Source: Atriophallophorus winterbourni
Taxonomy: Eukaryota > Platyhelminthes > Trematoda > Plagiorchiida > Microphallidae
DNA: 64,000 nucleotides
Direction of reading: 5' to 3'
Assembly: GCA_013407085.1 (NCBI GenBank)
Contig: JACCGJ010001452.1
Location: 62,001 to 126,000 of the forward strand
Shown piece by piece: positions 11,220-21,299 of the stretch. Below the pieces are notes generated by a model. It made no database searches and was not told the origin of the DNA. It saw only the letters and a list, made by a program, of their open reading frames with translations. Both the position numbers and the translations under genes were made by a program. Every line of letters starts with the position of its first letter. Positions within the stretch are counted from its first letter, which is position 1.

Positions 11220-12030
11220 ACGCACAATACAAGCACCCTTCGTTTTGATTATCCGTTTCACCAACTGTATTTCAAGATGTAATGAACAAAATTGTTAATG
11301 GTCTCCCAGGTGTTCAATTTTATCAAGATGATATTAATATTATTCATGCACCCGATAATTCTTTCCACAATCGGAGCCAGTTAGCTCTGCTTTCTCGTTT
11401 CAAACATTATAATGTGAATGATGTCGATGAGATCGATTGTGTTGGATACCGTGTATCTTCTAATAAACTTCGCCTTAAAATTCTGCTGGACATGAAATCA
11501 TGAAATTCATTCAATGAACTTCGATCAGTAATGGAAGTGTTACACTATTATTCTGTTAATTTCCAATTTTTCGATAGGCGCTAATTCATCGTTTTGTTAC
11601 TAAATGCCACAACGTTCACGTGGACTGGAAAACATGAAAAGGCACTTCATGATCATTTAGTCATACTGCAATGCAGTGATGTAATTAAGCCATTTACACC
11701 GAATTCTTGTTCTGTACTAATCACACATGCATTTCCTTATGGAATTGATGCTCTTAGAGCAAAATGGTCATGTACTGTGTACTCCAGGTCAACTGAATTA
11801 AGCGGAACAAAGGTATGCTCAGACTCATCGTGAGGCGGTTGCTGTTTACTGGGCTGTCAAGTACTGACATAAATCTTTATTTGCACATGAATTAATTACA
11901 GTAACTGATCACAAAGTACATAATTTTTTTAAAAAAATCCGACATCTTCTTTGCAGCAACGGTTTAAAGATGGAGCATAGATCTTAGTGCTTATATTTAC
12001 AAATTGAACATCGCAGTGCTAAACGTTTGG
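11220..12030 (+). pseudogene. Gypsy RT-RNase H remnant (Mag-like)
   Basis: Traces of RT before 11282 (FRLIIRFTN-like, from a PFGL..SP-type motif), then VNGLPGVQFYQDDINIIHAP with a YQDD catalytic motif at 11290-11350, and the connection CVGYRVSSNKLRLK. Next, FTWTGKHEKALHDHL at 11600-11650 and an RNase H end (HREAVAVYWAVKY, TVTDHK, EHRSAKR) up to about 12030. Several frameshifts and stops break it. The YQDD box and the HRSAK end resemble the Gypsy copy at 30376-31620, so it is likely an older member of the same family. No LTRs are found. Confidence 0.75.
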
Positions 12031-12474
12031 AAAGGAGTTACGCGTACAACAAAAAGTATTGCAGGATTGCATAAAGGGGCAAGTAATGCTTAACACAAAT
12101 ATTGTTCAACAATTAATGTTGACGAGTTAGAAAAACTGTACAGCTGATAGAAACCGTGAGTATTCAACTGTTAATCTACAAAAAGAAAAGGAATAAAACG
12201 TACTGAAAAATAAAGCGGCTACTTGATCATGAAAAGCAAACGGGTCTTGACTCAAACCATTTAGCAACATCGCTGTACCAGTTTGACCGAAAGAAACTGA
12301 TTTTGCTCGAAAACAGCAGCTAAGCATTCAATAATAAATATTTTACACGACGTATCTTTCGCTTCCCGACAGCGAAACAACAAGCAATATTTGTGTGCTA
12401 CGGTTCTGCGCTCCGATTCCTCGACTCGATATAAGCATCACCATCATTATCAGAGACAGCATTACACCGGTATA

Positions 12475-12790
12475 TGGTATGGTATGAAAGCACAAACCTG
12501 ATCCAGGCAACGTGCCGCACAATCAGAGAATACACGTGGGCTAAGATACTGTCAGGTTACCAGGAATGGAATGGAATGAATGGAAACCCAAGCCCGGTCT
12601 AGGCAAAGTGCCGCACCGTCAGAGACTGCACGTGGGCGATATTACTGTCAGGCCTAGACAGATATGTATGGTATGGTATGAAAGCACAAGCCTGATCCAG
12701 GCAAAGTGGCGCACAGTCACAGACTGCACGTGTGCTAAGATACTGTCAGGTTGCCCAGGCCTAGAAAGATATGAGGAAAAAAAGAACAGG
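12475..12790 (+). repeat. Three head-to-tail R1 units
   Basis: Three ~100-bp R1 units follow each other (about 12475-12560, 12570-12665, 12668-12775), each running from GAAAGCACAA/GAAACCCAAG through a CACAGTCAGAGA-type block to CTGTCAGG and CCTAGACAGAT. They are joined by TATGGTATGG or GGAATGGAATG links, which look like expanded tails. The units differ from each other by point changes, so the array is not recent. Confidence 0.8.
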
Positions 12791-12879
12791 ATATGAGACA
12801 GATATGAGGGGGGAAATAGAAATAGAAATGTTAGATAGACTCCAGCGTGTTTCAGTATGCAGCTCACTACCGTTGGCTA

Positions 12880-13260
12880 ATCAATTTAGAACGATGTTAG
12901 CCTCACAGCACAGAAATGCTGCACGAATGCACATCCGTGCTCATTAGATAGGTAGCACTACCGAGTGTTTATCAGCCGCACAACCATGACAAAGTAAAAT
13001 CCTAAAACATGGGGAAGGGTGGGACTTAAATAGCTATGAGTTATATTGAAGAGTAAGCAAAAACAAACTGGAATTAGGTGCCCACATTTCGAATGGAACA
13101 TGCATTCACGGTCATGCATCATAGCAAGCTTTCCTCGTCACTCTGCTTGACAACATACAACGTTAAGCAAACACTCCAAGAAGATGCTTAGTGCAAGACC
13201 GCCATTGAACACAGTTTCAGGACATATCGTGAAGCGTAACTAGCCATTGCGATATCAGAT
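12880..13260 (-). repeat. R2 dispersed repeat copy
   Basis: Reverse-complement match to 2195-2535: CATCTTCTTGGAGTG, GAGGAAAGCTTGCTATGATG, CCCACCCTTCCCC, then TTTGTCATGGTTGTGCGGC. It directly adjoins the R1 units on the same orientation axis, suggesting R1 and R2 are parts of one longer retroposon. Confidence 0.65.
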
Positions 13261-13734
13261 CGCGCGGACATCAGCCTGTAAGACGTGCTGCGCCGAAGAG
13301 TAGGGCCAGCAGTAGCTGGTTTTCGCTAACCTGCCATGCTGCACACAGCATGTAAGGCGACCCTGTTTATCGTGCACGACGGTCGATGGAGTATGAAGTT
13401 GGGTTTTGTAGTTATAGTCATGTTTTTACGCAGGCTGGGATACTGCCAGTCGCGCATGCCTAGACAGGAAAACAATAAGGGTTCTCAACCAAAGCCTTTG
13501 GCTAAAAAGCCTGACCGGCAAGGCAGCGGATTGGGTCAAGACCTTATTCGTCTGACCTGTATCCATTGAACTTCCTGGCATAAGTGGCTCTGAAGGTGCC
13601 CGGAGAGCACCACCCAGCATAGCTCAATGGGACATAGAGGTACACAAGCCATCGCATCACGTCCTGTATCAGCGCGATATAAGCATACTGCAATACTGGA
13701 ACGTATATATGAAATAACAAGTTTAATTCGGGTA
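13261..13734. other. Unassigned sequence
   Basis: Contains GC-richer stretches and a 64-codon minus frame (13426-13620) without motifs. No recognisable gene. Confidence 0.35.
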
Positions 13735-13880
13735 GTATCGCATAATCACAGACTGCACGTGGTTAAAAAGTGTTAGGTTTCTCATGCCTAGAAAGGTTGA
13801 AGAATAAAAATAGAAATTGCAGTTTCCGCATGCAGCTCACTACCAGCGGAAAATCAATTTAGCAAGGTTAACTGCCCAGC
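13735..13880 (+). repeat. R1 dispersed repeat copy
   Basis: CACAGACTGCACGTGG, AGTGTTAGGTTTCTCATGCC and TAGAAAGG match R1; then the R1-adjacent block GCATGCAGCTCACTACC and AATCAATTTAGCAAGGTTA, as at 12790-12900. Confidence 0.55.
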
Positions 13881-13979
13881 AAATTGGTACTGCACAACTG
13901 CGCACCATGAGCTACCTTTAGTCACTAACATTGGTGACACAAACACGGTAGTCAAGTAACAGCAAGCCAAATGTGTCTA

Positions 13980-14065
13980 GGCCTGGCAACCTGACAACAC
14001 AGCCCACGTACTGTCTATGGCTGAACAGAACTTTGTCTGGATCAGGTTTATGATTTTCTACATAT
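13980..14065 (-). repeat. R1 dispersed repeat copy
   Basis: TGTCTAGGCCTGGCAACCTG, CAGCCCACGTACTGTCTATG and TTTGTCTGGATCAGG match R1 on the minus orientation. Confidence 0.65.
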
Positions 14066-14449
14066 ATGTAAATAGAAGATTAAATTTTGTTTAGATGAAT
14101 GCAAAAGCTGTGAGAAATTTCACTGATTCCGCTTAGCAATTTAAATTTAGACACTTTAACCAAGCTCTTATCAACTTGTACAGAAAGCAGGCTTTAACAT
14201 GTTGAGCCATCCATCTTGTATTGATGAGTCAGCATTTCGATTCAATTGAGGATGAGAATGATCGCGGTTTCAATGTTCAGAATAACTTAGGCTGCTCTCG
14301 ATTAGCGGTAAGGGGGCGTTTCCTAACTTAAACTATTTGAGGTGATAAATCTATAATCAGCACCGGATAGTGGTTCAATAGACAAATGATGAACGATCAA
14401 ATTATTCGGAATAAGATCAGTCATTTTACAAATGAACATATTTTACGTT

Positions 14450-14720
14450 GGACCTGAAGCATTAAGATTGAGATTCGACCCAGACTCCATCACAACACGA
14501 ATTATGGGTGACTTCCGCCAGCGAGCACTGATGGTAGAATACAATCAATACAGGGCACTGGCATTTATGTCCCAGCGTCTCTACAGATGCTGATGACACG
14601 AGGTTTTAAGTGATCTTCTGATGATGTGAACAAAAGCTCGTTGGGCAGCATGTCTTAAATATTTAACACCAACGTAAATAGTGTGCAATCTAAAGTCTGA
14701 CATGCTTCTGCTACACCAAT
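14450..14720 (-). pseudogene. Diverged LINE 3' end
   Basis: Aligns with the 3' part of the LINE at 15375-16690: ATGGGTGACTTC, GTCTCTACAGATGCTGAT and AACGTAAATAGTGTGC versus CGCGTGGATAGCGTGC. It represents the WNSLP-type end of RT and the 3' UTR, heavily mutated. The stretch 14725-15370 shows no clear feature. Confidence 0.5.
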
Positions 14721-15374
14721 TCATTTGTGTGATCTTATCAAATTAAGGGCTCTGATTAAGTTGATTTTATGCATTTATTCTAGAACTAAGAAAACAGCAA
14801 AGGCTCATATTACAAAGCGAAACCGAATTTTTAGGTTTCTCTGCACAAGATTCAGAAAACCAGGAATTAACGAATTAACAAACATTGGAAACAAAAATGA
14901 TTACCTTGGAGAAATTTACTGCTGCAGTCAAGAAACTGGATTTTTAAATAATCTCTGCGGTTTCTTTCCGGAATCGATGGCTTGAACTTGATAATTCTGG
15001 AGGAAATGACCAGATCTAATGGTGCTTACAATTTGATAAATTCTCCAGAAGCTAAGGTCCCCCTGCATTTGGAGAGAGAATAATTCATAGGAGCTGTACA
15101 TAAGACTAACGCAATATTTAAAAATTGGTCTAACTTTTGAAACGTAGAGGCTTTTGTGCCTTGTTTATCATTAGGACATCCAGTGAGGTAAATGAACCAT
15201 CTGAATTAGAGAGAAAAGTCAGTTCTGTTGGTCGAATATAAACGTCTTTGAACAGTCTGCTCAGCGGTTGTATCATTTTACGAAACGGTTGGACGATTTA
15301 GACAGGATTCATTACCCATTGCCTACTTCGGCCATGAATACCGAACAGCTACTTATGCGTTCATAAAGTCACTG

Positions 15375-16690
15375 AGTTCAAGGTCAGTTCTTCTTCTTCT
15401 TCTTCTTCTTCTTTTCTGAATCGAAAGCAGAAGGGATAAAATCCGTTTGAGCTTCATCACAGTAATAGACATGGGTGACTTCTGCTGACAAGGCAAACCC
15501 TAAGAGTAGAGGAACACCACTATATCACTCCGGGGATCAAGTCCATCCGTCTCAACAAATGCTGATCCAACGCGCTTTTGAATAGCTGTTCAGACGGTAG
15601 AGAAAGGAGCTCTTTCGGTAGAGAGTTCCAAGTGTTCACCACCCGCGTGGATAGCGTGCTCGCATTACTCAGCTTCAGCCTTCTAGGCTTCTGCAACTTA
15701 AAGTCATGTCCACGTGTCCTGGACTCACCTACTAATCGGAAGTACTGGGAGGAACTCGTCTCCATATTGACCGAGAAGAATACGGCGTGTCAGGAGCAGG
15801 TCATATCTTTCCCTTCGAAGCTCTAGGGGGTAGAGTTTCAGCAAGCTCCTCCTATCCTCGTACGCCAGTTGGCGCATTCCACAAACCATCTTAGTGCCCC
15901 TCCTTTGTACCCTCTTCAAGGAGTCGCATTCGCCTTTGGACTGAGGAAATGCAACAGTTAGCCCATATTCCAACAGACGACGAATGTACACAGAGAAAAG
16001 TATCTGGAACATTTGCGGTGTAATGGACGCAAAGGAACGCCGAATCGCCCAGAGCATCCTGGTAGCGCTGCCTATTCTCCGACAAGTGTCAGCCTTCGAC
16101 TTCAAGGAATCCATAACCAGAATTCCTAAGTCTTTTTCGACCGTCACCGCTCTAATAGGCTTACCTCCAATAAAGTATTCACCACCAGTGTCATCGGAGT
16201 TTATGCGCATGACCACTGTCTTGTCCTCATTGATAGGCAGTGACCAGCGATGTGTCCAACTGACTAATTCATCAACTGCTTGTTGCAGTTGCTTGTGGCC
16301 ATCGCAGGAACTGACAGAGGCCCACAGTTTCAGATCATCCGCGAATAAAAGACAATCGATCGCTACCGCGTCCGGAATATCATTCACGAAAACTTTGAAT
16401 AGCAATGGGCCAAGGACAGATCCCTGCGGCACTCCGGAGCCTGCTATCATCTCTGAAAACAAAACTCCATTCACCTCGACACGGTTTGACCGCCCTGAGA
16501 TGAATGCCTCGATCCATTTTAGTAGACAACCCTGAATACCCAAACGCTCCAGCTTGACGAGCAATCGGCGGTGGGGCACGCGGTCAAACGCCTTACTGAA
16601 GCTCCTCCCTTATGGATTGGCACTACGTCGGCTGTGCTCCAGCCTGAAGGTTGGCCTGTCTGAGATGTTCTAAAATGCTGTGATCAGCGC
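15375..16690 (-). pseudogene. CR1-like LINE, RT domain, with (GAA)n tail
   Basis: On the minus strand, GWSTADVVPIHKGG (about 16630) is joined to SFSKAFDRVPHRRLL, so the RT fingers between them are deleted. The rest is well kept: GVPQGSVLGPLLFKVFVNDI, LLFADDLKLWA with intact catalytic DD, EKDLGILV, YIRRLLEYG and RVQRRGTKMV in one frame at 15725-16579. A frameshift near 15765 then leads to STRVVNTWNSLPKELLSLPS (15520-15765). The 3' UTR ends at a (GAA)n tract near 15389-15413. The mobility enzyme is non-functional because of the deletion and frameshift. Class is judged from RT motifs and the WNSLP end. Confidence 0.8.
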
Positions 16691-17004
16691 AGCTAATCTG
16701 AGAGCTAGCGGTCTGGTCATTCGGGGATTGATAATACCAGACCATGGCAACTTGTATGCTGGGTTGGTCAAGATATGCTTCACATTGTGTACCCCGAACG
16801 CACGCTTGCTGCAGAGAGGGCGTTAAATGAGTGCATAATGAAGTGATGCCGTTGTATGATTTCAAAAATGCATGAAGTTAAACCGATTGATCTTTTGGAA
16901 TTCTTGTCGGGTAAATGGTTTGAATTATCATCCACTATTGCCAAAGCCACTTAATTTTGCCCGTTGATATCTTCGGCGCATGCAGCAGGTGAAGATGCGC
17001 TGTT
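16691..17004. other. LINE-derived or unassigned sequence
   Basis: Continues upstream of the minus-strand LINE but has no motif I can name; an open minus frame covers 16623-16865 in part. Confidence 0.35.
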
Positions 17005-17262
17005 ATTCGATTCTTCTTCTTCTGAATCGAAAGCAGAAGGGATAAAATCCCGTTTGAGCTTCATCACAGTAATAGACATGGGTGACTTCTGCTGACAAGG
17101 CAAACCCTGAGAGTAGAGGAACACCACTGTATCACTCCGGGGATCAAGTCCATCCGTCTCAACAAATGCTGATCCAACGCGCTTTTGAATAGCTGTTCAG
17201 ATGGTAGAGACAGGAGCTCTTTCGGTAGAGTTCCAAGTGTTCACCACCCGCGTGGATAGCGT
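17005..17262 (-). pseudogene. LINE 3' fragment, near copy of 15390-15655
   Basis: Almost identical to 15400-15655, including the GAA tract, the segment AAAGCAGAAGGGATAAAATC and the block ending CACCACCCGCGTGGATAGCG. It is a separate 5'-truncated insertion of the same LINE family, typical of target-primed reverse transcription. Confidence 0.85.
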
Positions 17263-17264
17263 AA

Positions 17265-18040
17265 TAGTGTTGAAAGGCTAAGAGGAGAAATTTTACTACT
17301 ACTTTAGTTCAGTTTGCGAAGGACAGTAAATAGCTAACGAGAGAATCGAGCGTCCAGATTTCTTTCGGTGGTATGCAAGAGAAGAATGTTTACCACTTCA
17401 AACGTCAGGATCGTCGAAAGGTAGATAGTTTTGTTCACGAATGACGGCAGGATCGTCGAAAGGTAGATAGTTTTGTTCAGTCTCTGACTGTGCGGCACTT
17501 TGCCTGGACCAGGCTTGTGCTTTTATACAAACACCACTTCAAACAATATCTTCACAAATTTCTTCTGGTATGAGTAATCTGGAAAGCAAAAGAAACTCTC
17601 ATCACCAATAGGCGAGGAGAAACAATAGTGAGTTTCAAAAACAACATGCAGATCATACCAACTATTCATATACGGTTAAAAATCAGGAAATAAAGAAGCA
17701 CACATAGAGTCGAGTCCAATCTTGAAACCCCTTACCGAAGTGAAACAAACTTGTTTGGGAAAATAATTCCAGTAATTTACTACACTTTCACTAAAGAAGT
17801 ACTCACGAACATTAGACCTGATATGTCGCTTGGCCAGATTTAACGGGTGGCCTCGTGTACCCAAACTTGTCGCCAGAACATACAATTTACTTGGATGAAT
17901 AATACTGAAACCGCTTATGATTTTGGTTTCAATCATGAGCTTCAGTTCAGTTGCACAGGACAGTAAGTCGCTGGACAAAGCAAAATCCGAAAAAAATGGT
18001 GCAGTATGGCGTTCAAAGAAAAAGCGGATGGAATCCAAGA
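17265..18040 (-). pseudogene. CR1-like LINE C-terminal RT and 3' UTR
   Basis: Minus frame 17676-18038 encodes the end of RT (KLMIETKIISGFS, LGTRGHPLNLAKRHIRSN, YFFSESVVNYWNYFP), matching the frame at 56702-57064. Its 3' UTR follows to about 17265, including CGAAAGAAATCTGGACGCTC. Inside the UTR a 33-bp direct duplication (GGATCGTCGAAAGGTAGATA ...) occurs at 17409 and 17452, and an R1 fragment sits at 17478-17530. Confidence 0.75.
17478..17530 (-). repeat. R1 fragment in LINE 3' UTR
   Basis: CAGTCTCTGACTGTGCGGCA followed by CTTTGCCTGGACCAGGC and TTGTGCTTT: only the 3' half of R1 is present. Its hairpin reads GCCTGG-AC-CAGGC. Confidence 0.7.
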
Positions 18041-18201
18041 TACCTGGTCAGAAACGTGATAATTTGAAAATATCAAATAACTATTAAAACAAAACAAATT
18101 TCAAATTATCTATAAGTTTGGATTTATTTGGTAAATCTCTACAGTTGTACAAAGTTTGTTTATGATCAAGATACATTTGGTACACGTTTTAAATATCAGC
18201 A

Positions 18202-18323
18202 TGTGGTGACTGTTCGATTAACGATCAATAATAATCAATCATTCATCATAATTCATTCAACAATAATCAATAATACTCTTATTCAAGTTCTCGTTGTAAA
18301 ACCTACATTATTTAATACATACT
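18202..18323 (+). mobile_element. Gypsy element 2, 5' LTR, left part
   Basis: Begins TGTGGTGACTGTTCGATTAA and runs to TTTAATACATACT, where the LTR is interrupted by element 1. It resumes at 19969. Joined, the LTR would be 200 bp, close to the 197-209 bp of the other LTRs of this family. The T-G start and C-A end are those expected for an LTR. Confidence 0.85.
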
Positions 18324-19963
18324 TGTAATGAATTGTATTGTATTGAATTGAATAATCAGCCCAGGAATGTATGTGAGAACAACCGCGCTCACTCGAATCA
18401 CAGTATGTATTGAATAACAACCAGAATGAATGAATGACAATCAGAACTTGAATAATAGTACTATTGATTATTGTTGAATGAATGGTGATGATTGATTGAT
18501 TATTATTGATCGTTAATCGAACAATCACCACAACCACCTCAGTTTGCGAATGATCCTGGGTTTGTATAATCCCAGTACGGCTTGTTCAACAAACGTTCTG
18601 ATCTCCACGGGGGTTCCAGCGAACCCAACACATCATCCACAGATACCAACAATTGTATCGCTTTTTCAATGGCAGTAGTCCAAGGTGACAATAAGGCTTT
18701 TCCTCTAGCGGTTTTGAAAAGAATATTATCTGACGATCGTTTGGATGAGCTAGAAGGCAGTGATGCATTCGCTTGATAAGATGAGTTCGGTGATTTATTC
18801 GAAATGGTATCTGATGAATCCTGAAGTTTGCAAACATTGAAGCCACTTTCTTGGTAATGAAAACTAGATTTTCCGTTTGAATCAATGATACGGGCGGATC
18901 TGGACATGTTAACAGGAGTATCGCTTGAATCAGTTGATAGGGAAGTCAAATTTCGATCATCAAATAAAAGTTCTTTAGCACGAACAATGGCACTGTTAGA
19001 AATCCGTCGATTTGTTTTTCCAGATGCGGTTTGATTATCCAGAGTAACGGGAGTGTTCTCCATACTATGATAGGATGTATGAAAGTCAACGTTTCCTTTT
19101 TCGCCAAGCGGCATAGTTAAGGTATCGTCATCATTTGTCTGCATCAGAGCCTTGGCTTTTTCACGTTTATGTGTATTGAACATGATGGAATTTTCTGCTG
19201 GCGACAAATCTGTTGTTGCCACACGCGCATCTTCATACTGTTCGCAGTGAGCTCGAACATCTTTAAAAGAGGGTTTTGGCAGCTTCAAGAGTTCATTCTG
19301 TAGAATACTGTCATGTATTCCAGCAATTAGACGATCTTTCAATTGCATATCTAACGACTCACCGAAGTTGCATTTCGCTGCCTGAATTAGCAATTGTAGA
19401 ATAAAATCACGAATTCCTTGTTTGGGCTGACGCACCATGGAATGAAATTTTGCACTTTCGGTTGGCTCGAAATGTACAGGTTTCACGTTTTGCATTAAAA
19501 GCGTCTTCAACGTTTCGTATGGAAGAGAAATAGGAGAATCAGGATAGGCTAAATTCTTGATTAACGTATATGCAGATTTTCCAACTGCATTTAGAAAATG
19601 AACCGATTTTTATCATTCTCAGCTTTCGGTCGTGTCATACACCAAATTTCGAATCTTTCACAATAGTCTTCTATTTCTCGAGCATTTGAATTTATATCGA
19701 GAGGTTCTAGACTTGAATTTGCCATGACGAAATTATCCTGCTCGCGACGCCAAATGTAATGAACTGTATTGTATTGAATTGAATAATCAGCCCAGGAATG
19801 TAAGTGAGAACAACCGCGCTCACTCGAATCACAGTATGTATTGAATAACAACCAGAATGAATGAATGACAATCAGAACTTGAATAACAGTATTATTGATT
19901 ATTGTTGAATGAATGATGGTAAATAATTGAGTATTATTGATCGTTAATCGAATAATCACCACA
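18324..19963 (-). mobile_element. Non-autonomous Mag-like Gypsy element 1 (nested)
   Basis: A 1640-bp element on the minus strand with two 209-bp LTRs (18324-18532 and 19755-19963), flanked by the 5-bp duplication ATACT (18319-18323 and 19964-19968). After the 5' LTR a putative primer-binding site TTTGGCGTCGCGA follows, then a gag start, then a direct jump to a C-terminal tail; protease, RT, RNase H and integrase are missing. It sits in reverse orientation inside the 5' LTR of element 2, so it moved later and must have been mobilised in trans. The two LTRs are very similar, which suggests a fairly recent event. Confidence 0.9.
18539..19725 (-). pseudogene. Gag-tail fusion of element 1, with BRC-like motifs
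   Basis: Starts at ATG 19725 (MANSSLEPLDINSNAREIED). A one-base deletion near 19595 shifts the frame; the remainder (18539-19510, 323 codons) is open. The N-terminal part is the gag capsid-like region (AKFHSMVRQPKQGIRDFILQ, LKDRLIAGIHDS). At KREKAKALMQTNDDD it passes into the tail. The tail has TASGK followed by ISNSAIVRAKELLFDD (about 18955-19035), then a Ser-rich linker, then LFKTARGKALL and TTAIEKAIQLL (18636-18728), and ends LLNKPYWDYTNPGSFAN. The two motif blocks match the pattern F-x-T-A-x-G-K ... A-[IL]-x-[KR]-A-x-x-L-[LF] of BRCA2 BRC repeats, which bind RAD51. The gag role is family knowledge; the BRC assignment is my inference. Confidence 0.75.
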
Positions 19964-19968
19964 ATACT

Positions 19969-20046
19969 GTAATTCGAGTGAGCGTGGTTTTTTTCACTTA
20001 CATTATTGGGTTGGTTATTCAATACAATACAATTCAATTCATCGCA
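19969..20046 (+). mobile_element. Gypsy element 2, 5' LTR, right part
   Basis: Resumes after the duplicated ATACT with GTAATTCGAGTGAGCGTGG and ends TTCAATTCATCGCA, directly before the putative primer-binding site. Same end as the 3' LTR at 22141-22311 (TTCATCACA). Confidence 0.85.
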
Positions 20047-20063
20047 TTTGGCGTCGCGAACAG
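20047..20063 (+). promoter_or_regulatory. Putative primer-binding site, element 2
   Basis: TTTGGCGTCGCGAACAG directly follows the LTR; element 1 has TTTGGCGTCGCGAGCAG in the same place. TGGCG at the start would pair with a tRNA ending CGCCA, as in many Ser tRNAs, which fits Mag-like elements. The tRNA identity is not proven. Confidence 0.5.
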
Positions 20064-20072
20064 CAATTCTTT

Positions 20073-20921
20073 ACGGCGAATTCAATTTTGGAACCTCTCG
20101 ACATAAACGCAAATGCACGAGAAATTGAAGATTATTTTAAAAGATTCGAAATTTGGTGGATGACACAGCCGAAAGCAGAAAATGATAAAAAGTCTGTACA
20201 TTTTCTAAATTCAATCGGAAAATCTGCTTATACGTTATTAAAAAATTTGGCTTATCCGGATGCGCCCATTTCCCTTTCATACGAAACGCTGAAGGCGCTT
20301 TTAATGCAACACATGAAACCTGTACATTTCGAAGCAACCGAACATGCAAAATTTCATTCAATGGTGCGTCAGTCCAATCAAGGAATTCGCGATTTTATTC
20401 TACAATTGTTAATTGAGACAGCGATATGCGACTTCGGTTACTCGTTAGAAATGCAATTGAAAGATCGCCTAATCGCTGGAATAAATGACAGTGTTTTGCA
20501 AAATGACCTCTTGAAACTGCCAAAACCTTCACTCAAAGATGTTAGAGGTCATTGTGAACAGTATCAAGATGCGCGCTTGGCAACAACAAATTTGTCGCCA
20601 GCAGAAAGTTCCGTCATGTTCAATACAGATGAACGTGAACGAGCGAAGAACGCTATAGCAGGTCAACAGCTAAAGTAACAACCGAATTATCGTCTCGTTA
20701 CTGATAACCATTTGAATTCAATCAAAATTGAGAAATGTGCGTCATGCGGCAGACTGCACTTAAGCCACACTTGCCGATTCCGTCAAGCCAAATGTCGCAA
20801 GTGCGGAAAAACTGGTCATATTCAATCCGTTTGTCGAACTCCTAAAACGTATTGGACTGATTCGAAATCGCTCAGGTTAGCGATGTTTATGATGAATTTT
20901 AATCATTATCTTTGGCCGTGA
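20073..20921 (+). pseudogene. gag: gag of Gypsy element 2 (two zinc knuckles)
   Basis: Structural capsid/nucleocapsid protein of a Mag-like Gypsy element. The start codon, ATG in element 1, reads ACG here (20073). The frame is otherwise that of element 1 gag (EPLDINANAREIEDYFKRFE, AKFHSMVRQSNQGIRDFI). One TAA at 20676 replaces the Tyr codon kept in the copy at 27.5 kb. After it, two zinc knuckles appear: CASCGRLHLSHTC (CX2CX3HX4C) and the classic CRKCGKTGHIQSVC (CX2CX4HX4C). Two knuckles are usual in the Mag lineage. The frame ends at 20921, overlapping the protease frame by ten bases in the -1 frame. Confidence 0.85.
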
Positions 20922-21298
20922 CATCTTGCAGTTCTTGCCATATTCGTAAAACCATCTCTTGCGTTTCCAGTGGCGCATTCTTTGATTTTATTCTAGATAC
21001 GGGTAACGTTGAATCGCAAATTACCCAGACAGATCTAAAACAGTTTGCTCCTAATGCGAAAATTCAACCTACTAGTCTCACAATTAAAGGCATTACTGGA
21101 CATTCTATTCCTGTCGTTGGAACGTGTATGATCTCCATCCGAGATGAAAACAATACTGCTGCCTGTAGATTCATTGTCATTAAAACCAGCCCATCTATTC
21201 TCGGTCTGAAAGCAATGCAAGCTCTAAAATTCAGTCTATCTCTCTTGACATCGTCTGAAGATACTTCAAAATTAAAGAATCTTATAATAAAATGTTAG
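20912..21298 (+). pseudogene. Retropepsin domain of element 2
   Basis: Aspartic protease that would mature the Gag-Pol product. It lies in the -1 frame relative to gag. FDFILDTGNVESQI carries the DTG active site (DTGN in place of the common DTGA/S), and SPSILGLKAMQALKFSL has the hydrophobic ILG box near the C-terminus. The frame stops at 21298 shortly after the domain. In an autonomous copy RT would follow, but here the sequence passes to the tail region, so RT, RNase H and integrase are deleted. Confidence 0.8.
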
Positions 21299-21299
21299 C

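Noticed and set aside
12475..12790. R1 as a tRNA-derived SINE
   Set aside because: No convincing A and B boxes or cloverleaf could be drawn in either orientation.
15389..15413. (TTC)n tract as an independent microsatellite
   Set aside because: It is the poly(GAA) 3' tail of the minus-strand LINE; the same tail ends the copies at 17010 and 49430.
20912..20921. -1 frameshift heptamer at the gag-protease overlap of the Mag-like elements
   Set aside because: Frames are in -1 relation, but no canonical X-XXY-YYZ site is visible in the overlap or just upstream.
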